Source of the DNA: Marthasterias glacialis
Taxonomy: Eukaryota > Echinodermata > Asteroidea > Forcipulatida > Asteriidae
Direction of reading: 5' to 3'
Length of the DNA: 64,000 bases
Assembly: GCA_911728455.2 (NCBI GenBank)
Contig: OU452224.1
Coordinates: 6,076,001 to 6,140,000 of the forward strand
The position numbers and the translations under genes are program-made. The first letter of the stretch is position 1. Each line of letters starts with the position of its first letter. The notes below the pieces were generated by a model, which saw only the letters and a program-made list of their open reading frames with translations, had not been told where the DNA came from and ran no database searches. This document shows positions 33,501-41,397 of this stretch, piece by piece.

Positions 33501-36418
33501 TTTAGTTTCACTTTACAGGAATTTGAAGGAACAAATTGGTCTGGTACCCTTCTAGGAAATGAGAATTAGTAAAAAGGGAACCTGATAAGTAAAGGGCGGC
33601 CCCAACCTCGCCACCATGGGCAGCGAGCCGTATCGATACCTCTCGTCCCTAACCCTTGGAAGGAAGCTCCGAAAAACAATGGTGATTGGCTCCCAAAACT
33701 GACTGCTAAACTTTCAAGTGCCTTAGGGTGCTTGGTACTCGCATGTCTAAATGAGTTCGCGCTTTGCAAAATGCAAGTATTGTGACGCGATCATAATTCA
33801 AACGATTCGTTTTTATGAGGTTACCATAAACTGCATACGGTTAGACAGGTCACAAATCAAAGAAGAATGAGATGGGGACCAGTTGCTCTACAATTAATGA
33901 TGCCAATTTTGCGGGGATACCATATTTGAGGGGCGCGTCGAGTGGATAGGCAACAGGCCTAGTTAAAATCTTCCATATTATGGGAGATTTTCTTGTCACA
34001 ATTCCAGGGGTTTTGATCTAGCCAACCTCAGTACCCCCCAAAAATGGCGCGGCGAGATCAATTACCCCTGGGAACGAGGTTGGGGCAGCCCCATCAAAAC
34101 TATATTGCCACCATCTTTCATTTTGCTCAAAGCTGACATTTCCCAAGTACCAACATCTCCGACCCCCATTGCTAGACATTAATCCATTCATTAGAGTACT
34201 CCATACAAGTTTGAATCTTTTAACCAAAAATGATTTTTCTTTCGCCCTTTGCTTTGATTTCAAACTGAATTTTTTAATGTGCATTCCTGACATTGCTAAC
34301 AGTTGATATACTCAGCATTGATTAGTTAACCTGCTCAAAATTTGTTGTCCAGCAACAAGAGACAGCCCTATGCGCCAAAGAACACCCTGTGTACAAAATG
34401 GTAGTTATGGCTTCTCCTTAACCTAGGCAACATTTGTCGACTTGCACTCATACCCCCTCTTCTTTACCATTGGTGACTTTTGTTGCCCAAGCTTACACAC
34501 AAAACCATACCCAAGCATACTATGGTTGGAAAGAGAGAGAGATCAGTTCTTTCCACTGATGGTAACATAAAATAGGGTTGCTATTATGCAATCCCTTCAA
34601 AGTGGAGCTGGAAAGATCCGAACTGCCAAACAACTGCAGAGTGCCATTTGGTTGCAACAAAAAAGTGTTTGAGTTTACAGATCACACTGAAGAAACAAAG
34701 ACCAAGAACTAGGACATTTATCGGCCGATCTCAATGAGGTTTGGATTAGATGAAAGGGAATTCAATAAGTAATACATTTTTATAACTTATTTTGCTGTAA
34801 AACAATATCTTTGAGGTGATAACAGAGATTATAAGATTGGCCGTTGAACGAAAGCTTTCCGTTGTGTAAGAATGTATGCTTCACGTCTGAGTGGTCAAAC
34901 GATGCTGTCACCGATTTTTATTCCGATTTTACACAATGGCGTGTTTCAACATCGCCCGTTTACTGGCTAAAACAAAATTTTCACGGATACACATCGGCCG
35001 GCAACAACAGGTAAAACATTTTGACATCGCTGAGGTTGAGTAATTTTTCAGTGATTTTTCAATTATTTGGGTGAGCACGTTCTTTCTGTTTATTCCAGGC
35101 AACTGAGCTTATGTGCAACATCCTAATTTCTAGAGGAGTGGTGAGGCCAATAAAATATGGTGAGGTATGTAGTCATGGAAAGAAAGCCGTGATTTTTATG
35201 TAGTGTTTTTTGTTTGTTTTTTTGTTGTTGTTTATGAGCAAGTTGTCCAACCATTCGGAACACTTCAACTGAGTTGATTGTGTCTGGTGGCACAACTGTG
35301 CACAGATCTAAATGGGTACACGTGTGTACTTTGTTAGGCATTCGCAACATGATATCATATTGCAGGCTGGCATAGTTTATCTATTATTCAAAACCACAGT
35401 GGGTGATATTGAATGGTCTGATAGTAGGAGGGTTGACTGTGTACTGTGTATGCATTCACCACACGATATATTGCAGGCTGGCATAGTTTATCATTCAAAA
35501 CCAGAGTGGATGTAATGAACGGTCAGATAGTAGGAGGGTTGACCGTGTACTGTGAAGACGAATTCATATCATGATATATTGCATGCTGGCATAGTTTATC
35601 ATTCAAAACCAGAGTGGATGTAATGAATGGTCAGATAGTAGAAGGGTTGACTGTGTGCTGTGGAGAGGAATTTATATCATGATATATTGCATGCTGGCAT
35701 AGTTTATCATTCAAAACCAGAGTGGATGAAATGGATGGTCAGATAGTAGGAGGGTTGACTGTGTACTGTGAAGAGGAATTCATATCATGATATATGGCAT
35801 GCTGGCATAGTTTATCATTCAAAACCAGAGTGGATGTAATAAATGGTCCGATAGTAGGAGGGTTGACTGTGTACTGTGAAGACGAATTCATATCATGATA
35901 TATTGCATGCTGGCATAGTTTATCATTCAAAACCAGAGTGGATGTAATGAATGGTCAGATAGTGGGAGGGTTGCCTGTGTACTGTGTAGATGCATTTACC
36001 ACATAAGTTCTAGCAATTTGACAAAAAAGTAACAATGCAATGTAAGCTGAGCAGCTGATTTCCTCATTTTTAGTTCTCAACTGTGCCACTGGAAAATTAA
36101 AAAGCACAGTACAAATTCTTGCCGTGCCTGGAACTGTCCTCTGTTTTTGGGGGGCAGACTGCACTCTGCAGTTGCATACCAAAATTATGATGCTACCTAA
36201 AAGTGAATGATATTGTAAGGTCAGACAGTACGTTTGTTTTGATACCCCCAAAAAGTTGAATTGTGTTGACACTGACAAGGTCCAGGAAGTAAAGAAAAAA
36301 GATCCGCTCTCACTGTTTGTACTTGAGTGTAAGGAATCCATTTTGTTTGTTTGTTTGTTTGTTGATTCCAGGTGATACTTTTCAGTTTGTCTTCAGCCAT
36401 AGGACTCTATTTGTTCAG
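24401..36418 (+). CDS. TMEM135: TMEM135, 5' half of gene (six exons, 3' end beyond window)
   Basis: Six exons join in phase: 24401-24544, 27509-27633, 29406-29495, 31201-31234, 35099-35164, 36372-36418. They give 168 residues plus two bases. All introns are GT-AG with pyrimidine-rich acceptors. The N-terminus has the family's cysteine-rich signature CYELCHTWNPSC (residues 13-24), comparable to CYEIGHTWHPSC in the vertebrate protein as I recall it. Hydrophobic segments lie at about 74-89, 98-115 and 154-168. The middle reads like the vertebrate protein, including RRPTLALYMATLATE and a GEVILFSLSSAIGLYLF stretch. TMEM135 is a multi-pass protein of mitochondria and peroxisomes linked to mitochondrial fission and lipid handling. 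Vertebrate forms are about 458 residues, so over half is missing. The missing part includes the Tim17-like C-terminal half. No further exon was found to 64000. Identification is firm; 3' completeness is not. Confidence 0.93.
25872..26998 (+). repeat. Dispersed repeat family R, copy 1 (interrupted)
   Basis: It starts TACTACGTACGCAGGCCTTG and contains AAGTAGCCCAAGGGGCTAGT. It ends at ACGCCGGGCTAGTG. A paralogous copy in the same orientation spans 37056-37772. This copy is split by the foldback element at 26141-26878. Confidence 0.75.
26141..26878. mobile_element. Foldback element with amplified arms (family H)
   Basis: Ends are inverted: TTACGATAGCCCAATCGTG at left, and the inverse of TTACGAAAGCCCAATCGTG at right, each continuing into CCACAGAAGTATATA. 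Inside each end are tandem ATTAATAATCCGTTATAACG-type units. Those of the right arm are the inverse of those of the left, around a roughly 280-bp middle. Flanking GTAT (26137-26140 and 26879-26882) is a likely 4-bp target duplication. It has no coding capacity. It is inserted in repeat family R. Confidence 0.8.
27004..27070 (+). repeat. SINE S1 head fragment
   Basis: It reads GCGTGTCGTGGCCGAGCGGT and TTCAAGTTCTGGTGGCT like other S1 heads, then diverges before the B box. It is a truncated or decayed copy. Confidence 0.5.
27509..27633 (+). CDS. TMEM135: TMEM135 exon 2
   Basis: 125 bp, entering in phase 0 after CCGTTGCAG and leaving two bases into a codon before GTATTT. It encodes residues 49-89, starting VSTLILHRG and ending with a hydrophobic FLAANAIVFMSTICLF segment. 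Vertebrate TMEM135 has FLTANG in the equivalent place. Confidence 0.93.
27690..27800 (+). repeat. Dispersed repeat family AA, copy 1
   Basis: The phrases CTTGAAATTGACACTGGA, GGAGGCCGGTGATTTTAGCA and AACTCATGACTGGACA recur at 42215-42310, with the same order and orientation. No ends could be fixed. Confidence 0.5.
27840..28340. repeat. Head-to-head tRNA-like SINE pair (family F), locus 1
   Basis: A left unit (27840-28075, - orientation) and a right unit (28100-28340, + orientation) are inverted copies. Each contains a tRNA-like block with TAGTCTAGTTGGTAAGAC (A box) and a GGGTTCGAATCCC-type B box. The B box has lost one base in the right unit. Outer ends carry ACACCGATGTGTG-type sequence and its inverse. 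The pair makes a roughly 500-bp palindrome. A similar pair is at 41398-41935. Confidence 0.7.
28372..28555 (+). repeat. Dispersed repeat family Z, copy 1
   Basis: It shares an ordered series of words with 43195-43375, including GTTAAACTGTGTAG, TCTGGTCC and GATTTTTCCCAGC-like text. Divergence is high. Ends are uncertain. Confidence 0.4.
28770..29290 (+). repeat. Degenerate tandem repeat, CCTTCTAAATCC-rich
   Basis: The words GACCCAATTCCTTCTAAATCC and variants recur at irregular spacing of roughly 40-80 bp. A closing inverse near 29265 reads GAAGGATTTGGGTTGG. It is probably an old minisatellite inside an intron. Confidence 0.45.
29406..29495 (+). CDS. TMEM135: TMEM135 exon 3
   Basis: 90 bp between TTTAATTTCCAG and GTGAAC. 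Its first base completes an Arg codon with exon 2 and the last two bases pass to exon 4. It encodes RLLGRFYPWFALVPACV and on to AISMEQKS (residues 91-119). Vertebrate TMEM135 has KILGKFYSW and an IERKSRRG stretch here. Confidence 0.93.
29600..30040 (+). repeat. Dispersed repeat family Q, copy 1
   Basis: It matches 44655-45045 in the same orientation, with phrases GAGAAGAAAGATTCTCTTTG, ACCATGGCTCGATTGCCGGC and ACACAAAAATGGCCTCTGAA. A weak open frame (29657-29878) is interrupted and differs from the second copy. It may descend from something longer, but no protein family was recognised. Confidence 0.6.
30060..30240 (+). repeat. tRNA-like SINE family F, single damaged unit
   Basis: It has GGTAGTCTACCTGGTTAGAC and CTGCTCTAGAATGGCAGG, then an end reading CAGTGCTTAACACACATC. 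This is one + oriented unit without its inverted partner. A further end piece lies near 30285-30310. Confidence 0.55.
30767..31019 (+). mobile_element. MITE family N, copy 1
   Basis: A 253-bp element with inverted ends ATTTTTGACAGCAAGAGGGCG and the inverse of TCATTTTTGGCTGCAAGAGGG. Interior phrases TTACACTGATTACATTGTAA and CTAATTGCATCTGGTTTACC recur in inverse at 40721-41149. Intact ends and no coding capacity. Confidence 0.75.
31201..31234 (+). CDS. TMEM135: TMEM135 exon 4 (microexon, 34 bp)
   Basis: Acceptor TTTTCTTCTGTAG and donor GTGAGT bound a 34-bp exon. One base completes an Arg codon and 11 codons follow, RPTLALYMATL (residues 121-131), ending in phase 0. Vertebrate TMEM135 has RGLLTIYMANL. 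The phase fit on both sides supports it despite its size. Confidence 0.9.
31672..31810 (+). repeat. 11-bp tandem array with 12 kappaB-type decamers
   Basis: Twelve complete units of CCTGGGAATTT run from 31672 to 31803, followed by CCTGGGG. Each junction makes a perfect GGGAATTTCC decamer (first at 31675, last at 31796-31805). This fits the Rel/NF-kappaB consensus GGGRNNYYCC. It lies in TMEM135 intron 4, about 440 bp after the 34-bp exon. Long open frames on both strands are a by-product of the 11-bp period. Confidence 0.9.
31876..31972 (+). mobile_element. Short element family J, copy 1
   Basis: It starts TAGACCTTTCTTTTGCAATG and contains TTGGAGAAACTTCGGGGAGCC. The inverse copy is at 44291-44394. 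The right end is not clearly inverted, so this may be the conserved half of a longer element. Confidence 0.55.
32064..32766. mobile_element. MITE family C, copy 3, split by a SINE
   Basis: The ends GCCCCAGCTCAACATTG and CAATGTTGAGCTGGGGC are present. The element is interrupted at about 32340 by an S1 SINE (32341-32686). Its remaining right end resumes at TTTTTGTACCGGGTAAGG. ATCAC on both sides (32336-32340 and 32687-32691) may be the SINE's target duplication. Confidence 0.75.
32341..32686 (+). repeat. tRNA-derived SINE S1, inserted in MITE C
   Basis: The tRNA-like head has GGCAGAGCGGTCTAG and a B box GGGTTCAAATCCC. Then comes the S1 body (CTTGAGCAAGATGCTTAAC, ACTCCCCAGGGAGCTGAG) and a GCGCTATGTAAGAAC tail ending in ATT repeats. 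The tail type suggests mobilisation by an L2/CR1-like LINE. Near-complete copies are at 45390-45755 and 57004-57360. Confidence 0.85.
33066..33405 (-). repeat. tRNA-derived SINE S2, minus copy
   Basis: In inverse orientation it has the tRNA-like head (33309-33400, B box GGGTTCGAATCCCGG in inverse). It then has the S2 body with AACAAGACATGGCGAGATAT and CACTCGAGGTGTGGGCTACC. The S2 head is shared with S1 but the body differs. Confidence 0.8.
33594..34093. mobile_element. Inverted-repeat element (family W)
   Basis: A 500-bp unit with left end GGCGGCCCCAACCTCG and right end the inverse of GGCTGCCCCAACCTCG. Both are followed by CCATGGG/CCCAGGG-like text. Frames at 33566-33769 and 34018-34293 (-) are not protein-like. 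It fits a non-autonomous DNA element in TMEM135 intron 4. Confidence 0.55.
35099..35164 (+). CDS. TMEM135: TMEM135 exon 5
   Basis: 66 bp, exactly 22 codons, phase 0 on both sides, between TGTTTATTCCAG and GTATGT. It encodes ATELMCNILISRGVVRPIK and ends YGE (residues 132-153). Vertebrate TMEM135 has ATETLFRMGVARGTITTL and NGE in the same place. Confidence 0.93.
35325..36005 (+). repeat. 108-bp satellite, about six units
   Basis: The phrase GGCATAGTTTATC recurs at 35371, 35482, 35590, 35698, 35806 and 35914 (c of CATAG), giving one 111-bp step and four exact 108-bp steps. Units carry CAGATAGTAGGAGGGTTGAC. The array fills most of TMEM135 intron 5. Because 108 is divisible by three, one - strand frame (35739-35930) stays open. 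I treat it as non-coding. Confidence 0.9.
36372..36418 (+). CDS. TMEM135: TMEM135 exon 6 (47 bp)
   Basis: It lies between TTTGTTGATTCCAG and GTAAGA. Fifteen codons give VILFSLSSAIGLYLF (residues 154-168) plus AG of the next codon, likely Arg. Vertebrate TMEM135 continues GEVLLFCITAAMYMFFFR. The next exon must begin with one base completing this codon. Confidence 0.92.
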
Positions 36419-36458
36419 GTAAGATTTCCGTTCTATTATGGGAATTTGAGATTGCATT

Positions 36459-36590
36459 TGTCCCCCTCCATCCCCCTGCCCCTCCTTACCCTTCCCTCCT
36501 TCCCCTCCCCGTCCTCCTCCTTCCCCCTCCTGTCCTCCTTCCCCCTCCCCATCCCTTTTCCCCTCCCTTCCCCATCACCATCCCTTCCCC
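36459..36590 (+). repeat. Polypyrimidine tract beside exon 6
   Basis: About 130 bp of almost only C and T (TCCCCCTCC and CCTTCC words), starting 40 bp after the exon 6 donor. Such tracts can form triplex structures and may influence splicing. Both statements are general knowledge, not shown here. Confidence 0.8.
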
Positions 36591-36915
36591 GAAAGCCGAA
36601 AGCTCACATATTATAAAAATTCCATTGCAGTATCACTCCTCCAGAGAAATATTTCCATATGAAATACTGTCAGTCTAGAAAAAGGCATTTATCCTCCCCT
36701 TTGCCCACCCAATAACTGTTTCTTATTTTGATTGCATTAATCGAACGAGGCCGGACATGAACATGTACAAAATTCCTGACAGAGCACATTTGAATATCTT
36801 TTCCCCCTGTTGTTTTCACTCAAACATAATCACCGAGTTTAATGATATTTTCACAGTTTGGTTGTATGGTGTTCTCATTGAAAACTAAGGGATGGGGATT
36901 TTTTTCCCATTGAAA

Positions 36916-37037
36916 GCCCCAGCTCAGCAGTGGTAAACTGACTGTAAATGATTCCAGTCTTTGCACAAATCAAGATATTTGTAACAAAACCAACCTGTGA
37001 AAATGTTTTTTTCTTCTTACCAATGTCGAGCTGGGGC
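36916..37037. mobile_element. MITE family C, internally deleted copy 4
   Basis: Both ends are present (GCCCCAGCTCAGCAGTGG and CAATGTCGAGCTGGGGC). Most of the middle is gone, leaving 122 bp. The central palindrome is lost. Confidence 0.7.
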
Positions 37038-37055
37038 ATTAAAAATCAATGACAT

Positions 37056-37311
37056 GTACTACGCACGCCTTACGCTGAAGCTTTTTGTAAAGTAGCCCAA
37101 GGGGCTAGTAAACTGTGCATTTTACTTGCCCCTAGGAAGTTTTTGTTGCCCAAATTTAAAACATGTATTGTCACAAACGCATCTTTCTGATACTAATGGT
37201 ATAGCGATCACAACCAGTTTGACGGTCAAATGAAGTTACACTCACACACTCAAAAATATCTTAACACATTTCTAAAATGAATTATTCACATCTGAAAAGG
37301 AAGAAGTATAA

Positions 37312-37342
<31 letters not shown>

Positions 37343-37772
37343 AAGAAGAAGAAGAAGAAGAAGAAGAACATTTATATAGCGTCAAAATCCGCCTAAAAAG
37401 ATGCTCAATGCGCTTTACAAACAATTAAAGGGTAAAAACAAAAATTACAGATACCAGATAACCTACAGGCAATACAAAACAACTACAGCATACATGTAGC
37501 TCACAACCCCAGTAAAAAAACCTACATCCCACTTAAGATTACATGCATGCATACAGGATAAATCTCTTGGTCACCTCTTAAAGACCATTGCATAGTACAT
37601 AACAAACTACTAACAAATACAGATACCAGATAAACTACAGGCAATGCAAAATTACAATATAACTCACAACCCAAGTAAGTTGCACAGTTTTTAGTAGCCC
37701 ACAGGGCAAGTTGAGAAGTGGTGTTTACCAGCCCATAGCAGTTTTTACTAGACAATGTACGCCGGGCTAGTG
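37056..37772 (+). repeat. Dispersed repeat family R, copy 2 (interrupted)
   Basis: Paralogue of 25872-26998. It matches until GAAAAGGAAGAAGTATA near 37311 and resumes at AAGTAAGTTGCACAG near 37675. Between these lies an (AAG)n microsatellite followed by a LINE/SINE-like tail and unclassified sequence. Confidence 0.75.
37312..37674 (-). repeat. Insertion in repeat R: (AAG)n and retroelement-like tail
   Basis: An AAG microsatellite at about 37313-37368 is followed by TTTATATAGCGTCAAAATCC and CAATGCGCTTTACAAAC. In inverse this is the AAGCGC...GCTATATAA 3' tail typical of L2/CR1-like LINEs and their SINEs, with a TTC tail. The remainder, to 37674, is not identified. The phrase AGATACCAGATAA occurs twice. 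Confidence 0.55.
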
Positions 37773-38680
37773 TGAAGGGTTGGCCCTGTGTACTTCTTGT
37801 TTAATTAATTTTCTACATACACTTATATTCGACTGATCTTAGTGCATACGATGTTTAGTTGTATACATGGTAGGTTACTGTATATACTGGATATTCTTTT
37901 ACCATCATCAGTAGTGTAGGTATGTCAAACACAATGTCTTGTCAGATGTTGTAAAAGACTTCAAATCATTAAATGATTTCCGTTATTGCTGTCAGTTAGC
38001 CTCTTATCGCACCTTGTCCCCCTGTCACAATACACTCAGACCACTAGACAGTGCACCCACTAATAGGATTAAGACCCCTACACTCTCTGCAAAATTGATT
38101 TCTACGTCTGGTTGATAACAAGAGGAAGGGAGAAGTGCTGAGGCACAATGAATGCTGTGGCCATCTCGGGGAAAGGGGTTAAACTACCCTCAAAGGGTTC
38201 TCAATTTAATGTCATTCGCTGGGCGGACAAAAGACACAATGGAGACGGGTAGGCGTGTTTGTTGTGCCACTAATGGGGTTGGAGGGATTATTGGATCAGG
38301 GGGACGCTAGCAATCCGATGAAATCAAGAAGCAGTTAAACCGCCCCCCTAATTAGTTTCTGCGCCGTCTGAAGGCAGGTACTGTGTTATTGATAAAGAAG
38401 GTGTCCGCTCGTCTGTTTATTGGCGATCGATGCTCCTGAGAGTTTATAATCAGATACAAACATAAGTTCGCGTGTAAATGAACCAACTCTTAGTTGCTCT
38501 GAAGACGCGAAACAGTCAAAAAGTTTCATTGAATACTGTAATTTTGTACAGCGCTGGCTGCAGGTGGTTTCCTCTGTGGAAAAAAACCCAGAAAATAAGC
38601 ATGCCTCTTTCATCTTTAGTGCTGTTCTCCGATTTGATGTTTTTGAGTCTGTCTGTGTGCAAAAAGATAAAAATGTTTTT

Positions 38681-38720
38681 TATCATTGTACATCATTGTA
38701 CATCATTGTACATCATTGTT
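38681..38720 (+). repeat. 10-bp tandem repeat
   Basis: Four units of CATCATTGTA (first imperfect), directly upstream of a SINE at 38738. A fifth half-unit follows at about 38725. Confidence 0.85.
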
Positions 38721-38737
38721 TTTTATCATTGTACATG

Positions 38738-39162
38738 GCGTGTCGTGGCCGAGCGGATAAGAACACCGGACTCAAGCTCTGGTGTCTCCGATCAGCAGAG
38801 TGTGGGTTCGAGTCCCGGTCGTGACACTTGTGTCCTTAAGCAAGACACTTAACCATTATTGCTTCGTCCTTCGGATGGGACGTATAAAGCCGTTGGTCCC
38901 GTGTGTTGTGTAATGCACGTAAAAGAACCCAGTGACACTTATCGCAAAGAGAAGGGGCTCGCCCCGGTGTTCCTGGTTTGATCGGCTGCAGATTGCGCCA
39001 CAGCACCTTGTGAACCATTACATGGTGCTATGTAAAGGAACAGGTCTCATACTTCAAAAACGTAACTCATCATACCTCGCAGGAAAAAAATATTGAGCGC
39101 TCTGAGACGACCATAGGGTGTGATAAAGCGCTATATAAAAACTGCGTATTATTATTATTATC
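38738..39162 (+). repeat. tRNA-derived SINE S3
   Basis: The head reads GGCGTGTCGTGGCCGAGCGG and GTGGGTTCGAGTCCCGG, the A and B boxes of a Leu/Ser-type tRNA. The body has CAAGACACTTAACC, CCTTCGGATGGGACG, AAAGAACCCAGTG, then a GCGCTATATAAA tail with ATT repeats. A related copy is at 49942-50275. At about 425 bp it is the longest SINE type here. Confidence 0.85.
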
Positions 39163-39188
39163 ATGTAATAGTATAACTACATTTAAAA

Positions 39189-39535
39189 CCCCAGCTCAAC
39201 ATTGTTTAGAAGAAAAACATAAATGTTCACAGATTTACATATAGGCCTACCTTACATGGTATAAAGATAATGATGGTAGAAAACTTTCCTTGAAATATTT
39301 CTGCCTGAAGTGTTATCGTTTTTAAATAATAAATGAAATAAGATCCAAAATTAGTTTCGAAAAACTCTGCCTATTGAATGCGTACAAAAATGCTGAATGC
39401 ATTTTTACCGTTTTCTCGCAAATGAAACAAACGAAATGAGCTGACATTTTCACAGGTTGGTTTTATTACAAATATCTTAACTTGTGCAAAGAATGGAAGC
39501 ATTTACAGTCAGTTTACCAATGTTGAGCTGAGGCT
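39189..39535 (+). mobile_element. MITE family C, copy 5
   Basis: Ends CCCCAGCTCAACATTG and CAATGTTGAGCTGAGG. Orientation as at 16532. A central deletion removed part of the CTCAGTGAGACG palindrome. Confidence 0.75.
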
Positions 39536-39719
39536 TTACATGTTAGTTGCTACTTAAAACTCATCTCATGTCAAGAGTCTTCCTTGAGGATGTTCATTTG
39601 TAACTTCTTTGTTTGTTGTTGTTTGCAATCTTGTTTTTCTTTGTCTCTGCCGCGCCTTGAGCACCCAGTAGGATGGATATGTGCGCACTGTAAATCTTTG
39701 TTAATTATTGTTATTATTA

Positions 39720-40720
39720 AAAGGAAGAATGTTTGTGTATTTTAGTTGGGCACTTGTCTTTTTCTAAAGGCAAGAGAACCAAATTGGAAACATAAATCAC
39801 GTCTGGATTGAAGAAATGTTTAAGAGAAGAAATTCCAGTATAGTTTCCCCCCTAGTATTGATACTCCAGTATTGATACTCCAGTATTGATACTACAATTG
39901 AAAGTAGTAGTAGTCCCAGCCGATTTCCTACCCCCAGGTAGTACTTAATAAGCAGGACAGTTCTTTTCAGAACTAAGTCGTGTCCCCCCCCCCCCCACCC
40001 CCCACCCCCGAATTCCAAAATCTACTCTGCGGTAGTAGAGTAATAACAGGGTATGATAAAACAAACCTTTATGGCCTGTTTAACATTTTTTGAGAACATA
40101 CATTCATCTGTCTCCCCCCCCCCCCCCTCCCCAGTGTGTATTATTCAGGATTCTTTGTAAGGGACTTTCAGTCTATTTTTTGATTAATCAACACTGATCA
40201 AATTTCACTTATGGAAAAAAAAATCACAAAACCTAGGACCATCAGCCCTGGAATCTGTTCTAGCTGCATAAATTCATCATTAATTTTAATAGAACATCTG
40301 AACATAACTTAACAGTGAAGTTATCCGAGAAAACCCCTCAATCTACTAAGCAAAAGTAGTTCTGTAGTAGTCCCGGCCAATTGCCTACCTCCCCAGGTAG
40401 TACTTAATAAGCAGGACGGTTCTTTCAGAACTAAGTTGTCCCCCCGAATCCCAAAAATCTACTCTGCGGTAGTAGAATAATAACAGGACAAGTTCTCACA
40501 AGAACAATCTACTGTATAAAATTATAGCAAAGTAGATATAATCACATGGTTTTAACACAAACCAAATATCTGAAGTAGTAAGATATAGTGAATGAACCTA
40601 ACCCTTCCTCTCCCCACCCTGAACTGTTTTTCCATTGGACCAATAAGATTCAATAGAAACCCATATGAAAAGTAGAATCAAAGGTTCAATACAACTGCAC
40701 CCCTTTTTTGCAATATGCCT
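39720..40720. other. Intronic filler with a duplicated segment
   Basis: Segments at about 39908-40050 and 40362-40490 share AGTAGTCCCAGCCGATT-like text, GTAGTACTTAATAAGCAGGAC and ATCTACTCTGCGGTAGTAGA. This is a local duplication of about 130 bp, 450 bp apart. C-runs lie at 39986-40010 and 40114-40128. No gene was recognised. Confidence 0.5.
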
Positions 40721-41149
40721 TATTTTTGACTGCAAGAGGGCTTCCTTTGGGGTAGATTGGGGGTCTAACAATAGAGAGGTTGCGTGACCCCAGGAAAAGT
40801 TCGTTTCGCAGCCATGTTGGGTACAGCCATGTACAAACTCAATGGCTGGCGCGTCGTCTGCTGAATGATTTCCAGCGCCTGTTTGTGCATGCAGCATTAG
40901 AAAAAGGTCTCAGGTGACGTCGTGTGAAACCTCTCTATAGAAATAGTTTGGTAAACCAGATGCAATTAGACTTCTAATAAAGCAGTTAATATACAACTTT
41001 TGAGTTTCTTTTTTTAATCGACCGTTTTACAATGTAATCAGTGTAAGATATTTGCTTGGAAAATTTATATCTTGAATGTACTGAAATATTTGTGTACTTT
41101 CAAACTGGAATTAGTATAGCGCCCTCTTGCTGTCAAAGTACTATTGGCA
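40721..41149 (-). mobile_element. MITE family N, copy 2, split by MITE O
   Basis: Inverse of 30767-31019: ends TATTTTTGACTGCAAGAGGG and GCGCCCTCTTGCTGTCAAAG. It is interrupted at 40772-40937 by a different element. The second half carries TTACAATGTAATCAGTGTAA. Confidence 0.8.
40772..40937 (-). mobile_element. MITE family O, copy 1, inside MITE N
   Basis: A 166-bp element with ends TAGAGAGGTT and AACCTCTCTA. It holds GCCATGTTGGGTACAGCCAT and GTGACGTCGTGTGAAACC. It is nearly the inverse of 53055-53221 over its whole length. TA at the junctions may be the target duplication. Confidence 0.8.
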
Positions 41150-41397
41150 ACAGTGCATTGTTACTTCGTGACCCACAGTCCTTAAGTCTGTGTTTCATTA
41201 AAGTTTAAGGTGCTAGAGGTTAGTGCAAAGTATGTCAGCCGTTCCCTGTGGTGAACTTGTGGTCTTTTGTTCCTGAGCTGTGGTTTAAGGGATTAAGGGA
41301 TATTTCTGTGAGTTTTAAAGGAACACTTTTTATTAAAATGATGGCAAGATGGAAAAAAATAAATAAAAACAGTGTCTGACAATATAGATTTCAATTT

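Noticed and set aside
35325-36005. CRISPR-like array
   Set aside because: Units are contiguous 108-bp satellite repeats without unique spacers, in an intron of an animal gene.
36631-36680. Segment after a good acceptor (TCCATTGCAG) downstream of exon 6
   Set aside because: Phase is compatible but the peptide (SITPPEKYFHMK...) has no similarity to TMEM135 and no clear donor follows.
38564-38680. Possible TMEM135 exon 7 (reading FSAVLRF, similar to the family's FSALRF)
   Set aside because: Acceptor choices give the wrong phase or an early stop, the expected charged loop before it is missing, and the text after it does not match the family.
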